Of a stretch of 64,000 bases of DNA, positions 28,221 to 36,492 are shown piece after piece; positions within the stretch are counted from its first letter, which is position 1, and every line of letters begins with the position of its first letter. A program made the translations under genes and the position numbers. The notes under the pieces were generated by a model, which was not told the DNA's origin, made no database searches, and was given only the letters and a program-made list of their open reading frames with translations. Source of the stretch: Mycobacterium lacus (GTDB taxonomy: Bacteria > Actinomycetota > Actinomycetes > Mycobacteriales > Mycobacteriaceae); the NCBI RefSeq assembly GCF_010731535.1, contig NZ_AP022581.1, forward strand, positions 2,489,952 through 2,553,951. Reading direction: 5' to 3'.

Positions 28221-28484
28221 CTAGCGTGGGCCGGGTCCACCGGGTCCGCCCGGTCCCCCGGGTCCACCCGGTCCCCCAGGCCCGCCGGGTCCCCCGGGCC
28301 CGCCGGGTCCATTTGCGGCGGGAAGCCAGAACACGCATTGGTTCAAGTCGGCGTCCCAGTACCAGCCGGGGGAGCAGGGATCGTCGGCCCGGCTAATCGC
28401 CGGCGCGGCGAGCCCGGTCACCGGCAATCCCACCAACACCAGGGCGAACACGCCGGATGCGCAACAGCGCAGAAAACACCTCAT
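28221..28484 (-). CDS. Small exported protein with a Gly-Gly-Pro collagen-like tail
   Basis: 87 residues from ATG 28484 (longer frames upstream lack conserved sequence). Residues 1-30 are a signal peptide (CCASGVFALVLVGLPVTGLA, cleavage near SRA-DD). The mature part has a short Cys/Trp segment (DPCSPGWYWDADLNQCVFWL), a pattern seen in small mycobacterial secreted proteins, then about eight Gly-Gly-Pro repeats to the C-terminus. The repeat tract is encoded by a 9 bp-periodic DNA repeat, so its length probably varies between strains. Function unknown; surface exposure is inferred. Confidence 0.75.
   Translation of the reverse strand: MRCFLRCCASGVFALVLVGLPVTGLAAPAISRADDPCSPGWYWDADLNQCVFWLPAANGPGGPGGPGGPGGPGGPGGPGGPGGPGPR
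28225..28313. repeat. Tandem 9-bp repeat encoding Gly-Gly-Pro
   Basis: Degenerate tandem array of units like CCGGGTCCN on the plus strand, about nine to ten copies. It lies wholly inside the coding region of the 28221-28484 gene. Confidence 0.85.
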
Positions 28485-28584
28485 TGCAGGACTCACTCTC
28501 TGGCCGTCCGGCGGTCGTCGTCGGTGCTGGCCTGTCGCATCGATTGCCTCGACCATGTCGATTCTCCTCAACTTTTGCCCCGTC

Positions 28585-29508
28585 TCACGTGTCGAGTCGG
28601 AGTAGACGATTGGCGTTTCGCCACAGCCAGTCCTCGAGGACTTCCCGCTGGACCGGCAGCCCACGCATCTCGTCGCACAATTCGGGGTAGGGACGGTTGA
28701 TGAGAAACCCGCCGGTGCCGTAAACGATCTTGTCACGGATCGTGGTCTGTCCGAAGCGCACCAGCGGTTCCCATCCGGCGCCCGGCGCAGCGAAGTACCT
28801 GGGACGGTGGGCCGCCAATTCGAGGTAGACGTTGGGGTGTTTCCATGCGATCAGGCATGCCTCTAACACCCACGGGTAGCCGCCGTGGCTCATAAGGATT
28901 GTCAGCTCAGGGAAGCGACAGGCGACGTCGTCGATGTGGCGGGGATGACCAAGATCGCTGGGCCGTGTCCGAGTCCAATTGGCGGAGGTGTGGATGGAAA
29001 GGGGAACATCGAGTTCGACGCACTTGGCGTAGAAGGGGAAGTAGGCGGGGTCCGTTGCCGGCCGCCCAATCATGAACGGACGCAGGCTCAGCCCTCGGAA
29101 ACCGTGCTCAACCACCCACCGCTCGAACTCGTCGAGCGCCGAGCTGCCGGCCACGACGTCGGCACCTGCGAAGGGTATGAATCGGCCGGGATGGCGCACC
29201 GCGAGGGCGGCCACCGAGGCGTTGTGTACGAAAGTGACACCGCACGTGGACTTTTCGTCGAATCCGGTGATCAAACTGCGCGTGATTCCGGCAGCGTCGA
29301 GGGAGTCGAGGATTTGGCCGTCGGTGCAGCGCCGGGATTCCACGTAATCGCTGAACTGCTCGGCGCTGATCGTCTGCTTGGTAAAGACTTCCAGGTACGA
29401 CAGCAGCTCAGCGGGAAATCCGGCCCGCAGGTCGTCGATGATCTCGGCGGACGGCACGAACGGAGCCCACATGTCGATGACGGGCACCCGGGGTTCTGGC
29501 CCGGTCAT
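28585..29508 (-). CDS. Amidohydrolase-2 family protein
   Basis: 307 residues, TIM-barrel amidohydrolase (ACMSD/decarboxylase-like) pattern: VPVIDMWAPFVPS at the N-terminus, PLSIHTSANWTRTR, ELTILMSHGGYPWVLEA and NVYLELAA. The usual N-terminal metal motif HxH is replaced by DMW and the C-terminal Asp motif by YGTGG, so the metal site is altered or absent. Mycobacteria have several such proteins of unknown substrate. It is alone; upstream 29509-29741 shows nothing I can support. Confidence 0.8.
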   Translation of the reverse strand: MTGPEPRVPVIDMWAPFVPSAEIIDDLRAGFPAELLSYLEVFTKQTISAEQFSDYVESRRCTDGQILDSLDAAGITRSLITGFDEKSTCGVTFVHNASVAALAVRHPGRFIPFAGADVVAGSSALDEFERWVVEHGFRGLSLRPFMIGRPATDPAYFPFYAKCVELDVPLSIHTSANWTRTRPSDLGHPRHIDDVACRFPELTILMSHGGYPWVLEACLIAWKHPNVYLELAAHRPRYFAAPGAGWEPLVRFGQTTIRDKIVYGTGGFLINRPYPELCDEMRGLPVQREVLEDWLWRNANRLLRLDT

Positions 29509-29741
29509 GACAAATTATTGACCCCGCGCATCGCTGGCTGGCAAATCAAACTCGCACGATGCCACTTGGGAGCGGCTACCACGATTGCGGCGAGCCCATC
29601 ACGCTCCGAGACCTGCGCGTGGTGTCAGCACCTGGGCGACCGGAGCAGATGACGAGCCGACCGCCCTGACACCGCCCCAATGGGCGGCGTGGGGAGATCG
29701 TCCAGTGCTACCTGGAGCGCTGCTCCTGCCAGGGGAGGATC

Positions 29742-30121
29742 ATGTCGATCAGTCCGCAGCTCGGCCACGAGCACCGCATGGAGATTCCGGCTGGCGTGAC
29801 CCGCTACCGCGACTGCGGCAGCGGCCTGCGCCCGTGTTCGTTCACGGCGTCGGCGTCAACGGCGCGAGCTGTCGATACGAAGTACACATTCGCGGCCCCG
29901 GCCGGCCTCACCAGCTTCGACTAACCCGCACTGTGCTGTGGGCCGACAACGACAAGATGATCTTCCGTTGCGAGCACGGACGACAGCTGCCAAAACTGTT
30001 GCCGCAAGGCCGATTCGAGCTGATCACGGGAAGTCGCACAGTCATCCCCGAAGACCAGCCCGACCGCCTGATCACCGCGATCACCGTGTTTCTTACCGCG
30101 CACCCAGCGGGAACTGAGTGA
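29742..30121 (+). pseudogene. Alpha/beta hydrolase remnant with internal deletion and frameshift
   Basis: From ATG 29742 (GGGGAGG 5 bp upstream) the frame gives HRMEIPAGVTRYRDCGSGLR, the start of a haloalkane-dehalogenase-like hydrolase. The next element, PVFVHGVGVNG, is in another frame, and then some 200 codons of the fold are missing. The end TVLWADNDKMIF, RFELITGSRTVIPEDQPDRL is the normal C-terminal Asp/His region. Stop at 30121. Inactive as an enzyme. Confidence 0.6.
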
Positions 30122-30195
30122 CGGATGAGGCCGCCAAGTCAGCCGTAATCACACGGGCCACACGAGTAACCTCCGCCGACCATGAGGTGATTTAC

Positions 30196-30225
30196 GAATG
30201 CGATATCGCGGGCGATATCGCATTC
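30196..30225. repeat. 30-bp perfect inverted repeat
   Basis: Arms GAATGCGATATCGC and its exact complement, 14 bp each, separated by GG. It lies in the gap between the hydrolase remnant and vapC, with no U-tract, so a classic terminator is unlikely. Each arm contains GCGATATCGC, itself a palindrome. Confidence 0.8.
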
Positions 30226-30353
30226 AAGAGTTGCTCATCGGTCGGTCGCGCGCACCCTGCGTACCAGCTTGAGCCAACCCGGCCTTCGGCTTGCAACCGA
30301 ATCCCATGAAATGCGCCCATCGAATTTGCCTGGAAAGCCGGCGCATAAGGCGT

Positions 30354-30749
30354 TCATGCCAGACGCGTGATGCCTGGATAGCCGTCAAAGCCGCGGTCGA
30401 AGCTCATGAGGCGCGTAATGTCATGGCGTGCCATGACGGCAACGTGCAGCGCATCCCGCGCGGACAAGCTCTGGTAGCGCAACACGGAGTCCCGGGCTTG
30501 CTCGACGTCGGTGCGTCCTATCGGCAGCACGTCGTCGACCACGCCGAGGATGGCATCGAACGCCGGCTGGATCGCCTCGCGTCTATCGATGGCCACGTAG
30601 CGATGGCAGATCTCCTGTAGCACCTCCGCGTCAGTGACGAGGCGTTCTCCGGCGGACAGGGCCGTCTCCAGCAGACGCTGCGCATCAAACTTGTGGGGGT
30701 GGGCGGCACCCACCAGATACATCGGGATGTTGGAGTCGATCAGGATCAC
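30354..30749 (-). CDS. vapC: PIN-domain toxin VapC
   Basis: 131 residues, full PIN fold. Acidic metal-binding residues are visible in LIDSNIPM (D5-6), [19 protein letters not shown] and [10 protein letters not shown]. VapC toxins are Mg-dependent RNases that cut tRNA or rRNA. Its start overlaps the vapB stop by 4 bp. I cannot assign the M. tuberculosis VapC number with confidence. Confidence 0.88.
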   Translation of the reverse strand: MILIDSNIPMYLVGAAHPHKFDAQRLLETALSAGERLVTDAEVLQEICHRYVAIDRREAIQPAFDAILGVVDDVLPIGRTDVEQARDSVLRYQSLSARDALHVAVMARHDITRLMSFDRGFDGYPGITRLA

Positions 30750-31009
30750 CGCGCGGTTCCCGGCAACGCCTCGCGTCCGCGGTCGATCTCCTCGAGCATC
30801 TGCTCGATGTCGGCGGTGGGAAACTCGTGGCGTGCGGCCGCGCGGATAGCACGCAGTTTGGTGTCCAGGTCGCCGCCAGGTTCGCGCTCACGTGCCTCGC
30901 GCAGGGTGCGACGAACCCACTCCGAGACCGTCGTGCGGTGGCGGCGGGCGATCTCTTGGAGCTGTTCCCATTCGTCTGCGTCAAGGAGGACCTGCAGGCG
31001 TTTACTCAT
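30746..31009 (-). CDS. vapB: VapB antitoxin, ribbon-helix-helix
   Basis: 87 residues. The N-terminus [33 protein letters not shown] is the RHH DNA-binding region; the acidic C-terminal half ([17 protein letters not shown]) should block VapC. Overlaps vapC (ATGA). It should autorepress the pair from the region 31010-31100. Confidence 0.88.
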   Translation of the reverse strand: MSKRLQVLLDADEWEQLQEIARRHRTTVSEWVRRTLREAREREPGGDLDTKLRAIRAAARHEFPTADIEQMLEEIDRGREALPGTAR

Positions 31010-31169
31010 GCGATGAGTATAAATGTCGCATTAGAGTCTCAACCGGTCGCGGCAGACAAGAGCCCGTCGCAGGGCGCCGGTCACCCACCGCCCCGGTGAC
31101 GCCCGGGGTGACTGGCCCTGCGTGGATGACCGGTCGCCTCAGTACCGGCTGCTATCAGCCAGAACTTGG

Positions 31170-31243
31170 TGGGGCGGGCGGGGCTCGAACCCGCGACCAA
31201 CGGATTATGAGTCCGCGGCTCTAACCAACTGAGCTACCGCCCC
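31170..31243 (-). tRNA. tRNA with CAU anticodon (tRNA-Met, possibly Ile2)
   Basis: The minus strand folds as a 74-nt cloverleaf: acceptor GGGGCGG/CCGCCCC with A73, D-loop AGCTCAGTTGGTTAGAGC, anticodon loop CTCATAA closed by GCGGA/TCCGT, T-arm GGGTTCGAGCCC. The CAT anticodon fits elongator Met; a TilS-modified Ile2 tRNA shares it and is not excluded. No CCA is encoded. Confidence 0.92.
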
Positions 31244-31471
31244 GTGCGCCCCTGACCGGGAATTTCCCGCTGCAGGCTTTTCGTCTCTCGCAGACATGAT
31301 GCCCAACTCATCATCAAACACGAGCGTAGGCAGCGAGGCCATGGCCGATGATGCACGGCCGACCTTGCTTCGCACGACGATGAGATTAGCGCTTTCCGGC
31401 ATGCGAGCCCACGCGAACCCATACCCCGCCGACCCGGGCCGCCGCCAGCGTGGCGAGACGGCCGTGGAGTA

Positions 31472-31768
31472 TTACGGCTGCATATACTCGGGGCCTTCAG
31501 CGGCATCGGCCGCGGCGATCAATGCCCTCGCCAGCCTGCGAGCGCGTTGGGACGTGATCGGCCAATCGGGGCACAACCCGCCAACCGCGACCCTGGACAC
31601 GACCCGACCGTCCGCGCACTGCATGCCGTGGATGCTCACGGTGATGTCGTGGCCCTCGCTCGCGCTCTCGACGGTCCATTCCCTGCCGTCGAATACCCGT
31701 GCCCCGCCGTCGCGCCCAGTGATCCGCGTCGTGCCGGCAGGAACCTCAACATCAGGATGACCGCTCAT
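31472..31768 (-). CDS. Small conserved hypothetical protein
   Basis: 98 residues from ATG 31768 (longer frame to 31837 not preferred). Soluble, with one compact domain: HPDVEVPAGTTRITGRDGGA, REWTVESASEGHDITVSIHG, then CADGRVVSRVAVGG and a C-terminal helix RARRLARALIAAADAAEG. I do not recognise the family. Between its end and the tRNA (31245-31471) I see nothing. Confidence 0.55.
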   Translation of the reverse strand: MSGHPDVEVPAGTTRITGRDGGARVFDGREWTVESASEGHDITVSIHGMQCADGRVVSRVAVGGLCPDWPITSQRARRLARALIAAADAAEGPEYMQP

Positions 31769-31946
31769 GGTCGTAGCTCTCTTGGGATGTCGTTGGTCGC
31801 GGCCCCAACGGTACGCCCACGTGACGAGCGCCCACAAGCGAACATTGCTGTGCTACACCATAATCCGTACATGTACAGCGGGCATACGGCACTTAGCGAG
31901 AGCGTGAACACCCATGGGCTTGCCCGCGGCCGTTAACCGACCGGCT

Positions 31947-31960
31947 TGGCCTTCGGTCCC
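31947..31960. promoter_or_regulatory. Weak DevR-like box upstream of the P-type ATPase
   Basis: TGGCCTTCGGTCCC matches the DevR consensus at about 10-11 of 14 positions, 230 bp before the ATPase ATG. ctpF of M. tuberculosis is DosR-regulated, which makes this worth noting. Otherwise 31769-32190 holds no gene I can support. Confidence 0.35.
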
Positions 31961-32190
31961 CGCAATGCCGTCGATGTGCGGCGGCCGCGCAAGCTACGAC
32001 AGCAGCTTTCGCCGCCGTCGTCCAGTCGCGATCACGCGAGTACTGGCCTCGGTTATAGCATCTTGGCTATTGCGTGCAGGGTGCAACCGCTCTCTGGCCA
32101 ACCGCTGCACGGGGTTCGTGGTTAGCGCCGTTAAGACTCACTGAGGCAACAGAATTCGATGGGCACTGGGGTGTCGCCGAAGGGAGAACC

Positions 32191-34797
32191 ATGGCCGGTG
32201 TCATGGTGCCGGGGCTGACGACGGCGCAAGCCGCCGAGCGGCGTGCGCGGGGTGGCGCCAACAGGCTGCCCGCGTCGAGGCGGCCCTCGGTCGCCCGCCG
32301 CCTGCTCGGTGAGCTGACGCACTTCTTCGCCCTGCTGCTCTGGGTGGCCGCGGCGCTGGCCTTCTTCGCGAAGCTTCCCCAACTCAGTGTCGCGATCATC
32401 GCGGTGATCGTGCTGAATGGGGTCTTCGCCATGATCCAGCAAGCCCGGGCCGACCGGGCCGCCGATCGGCTCCAGGAGATGCTGCCGACGCGCATCACCG
32501 TGTGGCGCGACGGAGGTCGGCGGGTGATCGAGGCCGAGGATGTGGTGGTCGACGACATCCTCCTCCTCGAAAGCGGCGACCGGGTGCCGGCCGACGCGGT
32601 GGTGCTCACCGAGAACCGGTTGCTCGTCGACTCGTCCATGCTCACCGGTGAGAGCGAGGCCGGCGCCGTGGCCGAGGGCGAAGCGCTCTTCGCGGGCACC
32701 TTTGTCGTCGAGGGCGACGCGTGCGCCCGGGTCACCGCGATCGGCGAACGGACGCGCGTGGCCGGGATCGCGCGCCTGACGACGTCGACGACCAAACCCG
32801 ACACCCCACTGACCCGCGGACTGCGCGGCGTCGTGCGCGTCACCGCGACGATCGCGGTCAGCGTCGGCGCGCTGTTCCTGCTCCTTTCCGTGCTCGTGGG
32901 CAACCCGATCCAGCAGGCCTTCGTGTTCGCGATCGGCGTCACCGTCGCGCTGGTCCCGGAGGCCCTGCTCCCCACGGTGACGCTGTCCCTCGCGTGGGGT
33001 TCGGAGCAGATGGCAAAACGGCAGATCCTGGTCCGCAACCTCGAGGCCGTCGAGACGCTCGGGTCCACGACGTTCATCTGCACCGACAAGACGGGCACGC
33101 TGACCCGCAACCAGATGACAGTGGTCGAGGCCTGGACGCCCGCCGGTTCTCTGGCCATCGAAGGCGCCGGTTACGGGCCGACGGCCAGGCTGGCGTGGTC
33201 CACCCCCGACGCGGAGGACCCGGTGCGGGAGCTCGCCCTGGCCGGGGAACAATGCTCTACCGGGTACGCCGAAGAGGTGGGTGGGCAGTGGCGTGCCCAC
33301 GGGGACCCCATGGAGGCGGCCCTCGACACCCTCGCCCGGCGAGTCGGCATCGATACGGTCGAGGACCGTCGCACCGGTTCCGCCGAGTTGCGGTTCCCCT
33401 TCGACCCCCGGTTGCGTCGCATGGCCGTGGTGCTGGCCGACAAGATCGTGGTGAAAGGGGCACCCGACATCATGCTGGGGCTCTGTGGCGCCGGCCCCGA
33501 GGCCCACCGGGCGATGGAAGCCCTGACAGCCCGCGGGCTGCGGGTGCTCGCAATCGCGGCGGGCCCGAGGAACGGTCGCACGCCCCGGAATCAGGAAGAG
33601 TGCGCCGAAGGACTGCGGCTGCTTGGCTTGGTTGCGTTGGAGGATCCTCCGCGTGACGATGTCCCGGCGTCGCTGAAGGCCTGCCGCAGGGCTGGAGTGA
33701 AGGTGGCGATGGTGACCGGCGACCATCCGGCCACGGCCACCGCGATCGCTGACGAGGTGGGCCTACGCTCCCCCGGCTCACCCGTGCTATCCGGCAGTGA
33801 TCTGCCCCAGGACGAGCAGCATCTCGCCGCTTTGCTCGACCGCGACGGCGCGGTGATCGCGCGGGTGTCCCCCGAAGACAAGCTCCGCATCGCCCGCGCG
33901 ATTCGCTCGAGGGGCCACGTCGTCGCAATGACGGGTGACGGCGTCAACGACGCGCCGGCGCTGCATGAGGCCAACATCGGTGTGGCCATGGGCCTGTCGG
34001 GGACCGACGTCGCCCGCGAGGCGGCCGACCTGGTGTTGCTCGACGACTCCTTTGCCGGCATCGTCGCCGGCGTCGAGCAGGGTCGCGCGACCTTCGTCAA
34101 CATCCGGCGGTTCCTGACCTACCACCTGACCGACAACGTCGCCGAGCTCGCACCGTTCCTCGTCTGGGCGCTCTCGGGCGGCCTGTTCCCTCTTGCCCTT
34201 GGCGTCCTGCAAATCATCGCGCTGGACATCGGCACCGACACGCTGTCCGCGGTCGCCCTCGGCGCGGAGCCGCCCGCGCAGCACCTTCTCGAGGGACCGC
34301 CGGTTCATGGCCGGCTGATGAATCGCACGGTGTTGCGCCGGGCGTTCGGGATGCTGGGCCCACTCGAGGCCGTCCTCAGCCTCGTTGCTTTCGTGGTGTC
34401 CCTCGTGGCACTTGGCTGGCGTCCCGCGCATCCGTTTCCCACCGGGCACGACCTGGCGGCCGCATCCGGCGCGGCCTTCATGACCGTCGTCTTCGCCCAG
34501 ACGGCGAACGTCTTCGCCTGCCGGTCCTCCTCGCGCTGGCCCGGCGCGCTGGGCTGGCTCACCAATCGGCTCTTGGTGCCGGCGGCGCTGATCGGGCTGG
34601 CCATCTCACTGGTCGAACTGTGGGTGCCACCCGTCGCGAGGCTGCTTGGCCAGTGGAATCCGCCCCTGTGGGGATGGTTAGTCGCGCTCGCCGCGATGCC
34701 GATCCTGCTCGCCGTCGATGCCCTGGACAAGCACCTGCGGGGGCGTCGCCAGGCGAGGGCGATCTGCCACGGCACCGCCCGCTCCGCCGTCAGCTGA
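32191..34797 (+). CDS. P2-type cation-transporting ATPase (CtpF-like group)
   Basis: 868 residues from ATG 32191 with AGGGAG 5 bp before it; a longer frame exists but has no conserved sequence. Actuator domain TGES (MLTGESEA, near residue 153). Phosphorylation motif DKTGTLTRNQMT near 298, nucleotide-domain KGAPD, hinge TGDGVNDAPALHEAN near 580. About ten membrane segments; M4 has PEALLPTVTLS, where most P2 pumps have PEGLP. This resembles Ca/Na/K-type P2 pumps rather than heavy-metal P1B pumps: no CPC and no N-terminal metal-binding domain. Related to CtpF of the dormancy regulon, but clearly a different subgroup. The ion is unknown. Confidence 0.85.
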   Translation: MAGVMVPGLTTAQAAERRARGGANRLPASRRPSVARRLLGELTHFFALLLWVAAALAFFAKLPQLSVAIIAVIVLNGVFAMIQQARADRAADRLQEMLPTRITVWRDGGRRVIEAEDVVVDDILLLESGDRVPADAVVLTENRLLVDSSMLTGESEAGAVAEGEALFAGTFVVEGDACARVTAIGERTRVAGIARLTTSTTKPDTPLTRGLRGVVRVTATIAVSVGALFLLLSVLVGNPIQQAFVFAIGVTVALVPEALLPTVTLSLAWGSEQMAKRQILVRNLEAVETLGSTTFICTDKTGTLTRNQMTVVEAWTPAGSLAIEGAGYGPTARLAWSTPDAEDPVRELALAGEQCSTGYAEEVGGQWRAHGDPMEAALDTLARRVGIDTVEDRRTGSAELRFPFDPRLRRMAVVLADKIVVKGAPDIMLGLCGAGPEAHRAMEALTARGLRVLAIAAGPRNGRTPRNQEECAEGLRLLGLVALEDPPRDDVPASLKACRRAGVKVAMVTGDHPATATAIADEVGLRSPGSPVLSGSDLPQDEQHLAALLDRDGAVIARVSPEDKLRIARAIRSRGHVVAMTGDGVNDAPALHEANIGVAMGLSGTDVAREAADLVLLDDSFAGIVAGVEQGRATFVNIRRFLTYHLTDNVAELAPFLVWALSGGLFPLALGVLQIIALDIGTDTLSAVALGAEPPAQHLLEGPPVHGRLMNRTVLRRAFGMLGPLEAVLSLVAFVVSLVALGWRPAHPFPTGHDLAAASGAAFMTVVFAQTANVFACRSSSRWPGALGWLTNRLLVPAALIGLAISLVELWVPPVARLLGQWNPPLWGWLVALAAMPILLAVDALDKHLRGRRQARAICHGTARSAVS

Positions 34798-35053
34798 ACA
34801 CCGTCTTACCGTCGGCGCCAATGAGATACCGCTCGGTGCCGTGCTCAACCCGCGGCGCGTCAGCCCCCAACGACAGTTCGATGACTTCGGCCTCGGAGAA
34901 CCGAGTGCGCACCTCGGCGACGTCATTGGCGACGAGGTGCGCAGGGCTCCAAATTAACGCATCCGTATACCGCGGGGCGGCTTTTGCGCGATCGTCGGAC
35001 AGCGCCGAGCTCTCGAAGCGTTCGATGTGCCGGAGCCCCGGCGTCGGCGGAGT
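34790..35053 (-). pseudogene. Carboxymuconolactone decarboxylase/AhpD-like fragment
   Basis: The frame gives PGLRHIERFESSALSDDRAK, YTDALIWSPAHLVANDVAEV and RFSEAEVIEL, then directly LGADAPRVEHGTERYLIGA. In the family the segment after EVIEL includes a helix (about 15 residues) that is missing here, and the catalytic CxxC N-terminal half is absent upstream. Convergent with the ATPase, overlapping its stop by 8 bp. From 35054 to 35118 I see nothing. Confidence 0.5.
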
Positions 35054-35118
35054 GCTCTCGCGCGCCGACCTGCAGAGATGTCTTCTCGCGCCGAACCGCT
35101 GCCGGCATTCCTTACACG

Positions 35119-36492
35119 CTAGATCGCCTGGCTGACCGACGACATGTGGAAGTCCGGTATCCGCAGCGACGGCATCGACGTCCGGGTCACCCAGTCTCCC
35201 CATTCCCGCGGCAGGGTCTTCTCGCTGACGCCGGCCTCCGTGGCCCGTCGCAGTAGGTCCAGCGGGCTCTCGTTGAACCGGAAGTTGTTGACCGCCGCGG
35301 TCACCTCGCCGTCTTCGATGAGGTACACACCGTCACGGGTCAGCCCGGTGAGCAGCATCGTCGTGGGGTCGACCTCGCGGATGTACCACAGCGTGGTCAG
35401 CAGCAGGCCGCGCTCGGTGCCGGCGATCATGTCGGCAAGCTCGTTCGACCCGCCGGTCATCACCAGGTTGTCGGCGGCGACGGCGACCGGCGCGTCGAAC
35501 TTCGCGGCCGCGGCGCGCGGGTAAGCCAGCGCGTTGATCACGCCGTTGCGGATCCAATCCACCTGGCCGATCTCCATCCCGTTGTCGAACACCGACACCG
35601 TCTCCGAGGAGTTGCTCACCGCGACGAACGGCGCACACGCCAGGCCCGGCGCCCACGGATCGGAGAACAGCGTCAGCGGCAAGTCGGTGAGCCGCTCGCC
35701 CACCCGGGTGCCACCGCCGGGCGCCGAGAAGGCGGTCCGGCCCTCCTGGGCGCCCCGTCCCGCCATCGACCACCAGAGGTGGATCATCATGTCGGCCACC
35801 GTGGACGGAGGCATGATCGTCTCGTACCGTCCCGCGGGCAGCTCCACCGTTCGCTCTGCCCATCCCAATCGCCACGACAGCTCCTTGAGCAGCGAATCGA
35901 TTGGCACGTCTACGAAATCGGGCGTGCCGACACCCACCCATGCGCTCGCGTCGCCGCGTTTGCCGTTGATCTCGACCGCACCGGCGGGCTGGGTGTAACG
36001 TCGGCGCAGCCCAGTCGACGACGCCAGGAAGGTCGTCGAGACACTGTGGTGCGCAAAGCCATACAGCCGGTCGCCGCCACGGAATCCCCGACTCAACGGA
36101 CCGGCGATGCCGGCGAAAACCTCGGCCCCGGTGCCCGGCACCGGCGCGTCCCAATCGACCGGCTCCCCCGCATCGGCAAGCAGTGGCGCGGCGTCACCGG
36201 CCTCCGGCGCCGAGCGTGCCGCTTCCTGGGACGCCGCCACCAGCCCCGGGATCACCGACGGGTCCACTTCGGCGGATACCACAGTGCCGACGAAAGCGCT
36301 TTCACCTTGGCGCACAAATGAAATCACGGTCATGCTGCGGCTCACAGCGACCCCGTTGGTGGTCATCGAGTTGCCCGCCCAGCGCAACGATGCCTCCATC
36401 CGGTCGGTTACCAGCACCACGGTGTCGTCGGCCCCGCCTGCTTTCGCCGCTTCCTCCAGGACGATGTTGATGGCGTGCTGTGGCGTGATCAT
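35119..36492 (-). CDS. TldE/PmbA-family metalloprotease partner (Rv2314c-like)
   Basis: 457 residues from ATG 36492, overlapping the tldD stop (ATGA). Family features: the N-terminal region with RMEASLRWAGNSMTTNGVAV, the central SRGFRGGDRLYGFAHHSVST, and a C-terminal half with ERGLLLTTLWYIREVDPTTM and NFRFNESPLDLLRRAT. TldE lacks the metal-binding HExxxH and acts with TldD as a heterodimeric peptidase. In Escherichia coli the pair processes microcin B17 and CcdA; the mycobacterial substrate is unknown. The order Rv2314c-Rv2315c is kept. Confidence 0.9.
   Translation of the reverse strand: MITPQHAINIVLEEAAKAGGADDTVVLVTDRMEASLRWAGNSMTTNGVAVSRSMTVISFVRQGESAFVGTVVSAEVDPSVIPGLVAASQEAARSAPEAGDAAPLLADAGEPVDWDAPVPGTGAEVFAGIAGPLSRGFRGGDRLYGFAHHSVSTTFLASSTGLRRRYTQPAGAVEINGKRGDASAWVGVGTPDFVDVPIDSLLKELSWRLGWAERTVELPAGRYETIMPPSTVADMMIHLWWSMAGRGAQEGRTAFSAPGGGTRVGERLTDLPLTLFSDPWAPGLACAPFVAVSNSSETVSVFDNGMEIGQVDWIRNGVINALAYPRAAAAKFDAPVAVAADNLVMTGGSNELADMIAGTERGLLLTTLWYIREVDPTTMLLTGLTRDGVYLIEDGEVTAAVNNFRFNESPLDLLRRATEAGVSEKTLPREWGDWVTRTSMPSLRIPDFHMSSVSQAI

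Noticed and set aside
28225..28313. CRISPR-like array
   Set aside because: The repeat unit is 9 bp with no spacers and lies inside a coding region.
30196..30225. Rho-independent terminator
   Set aside because: No T-tract on either side, and no gene ends close by in the right direction except a pseudogene.
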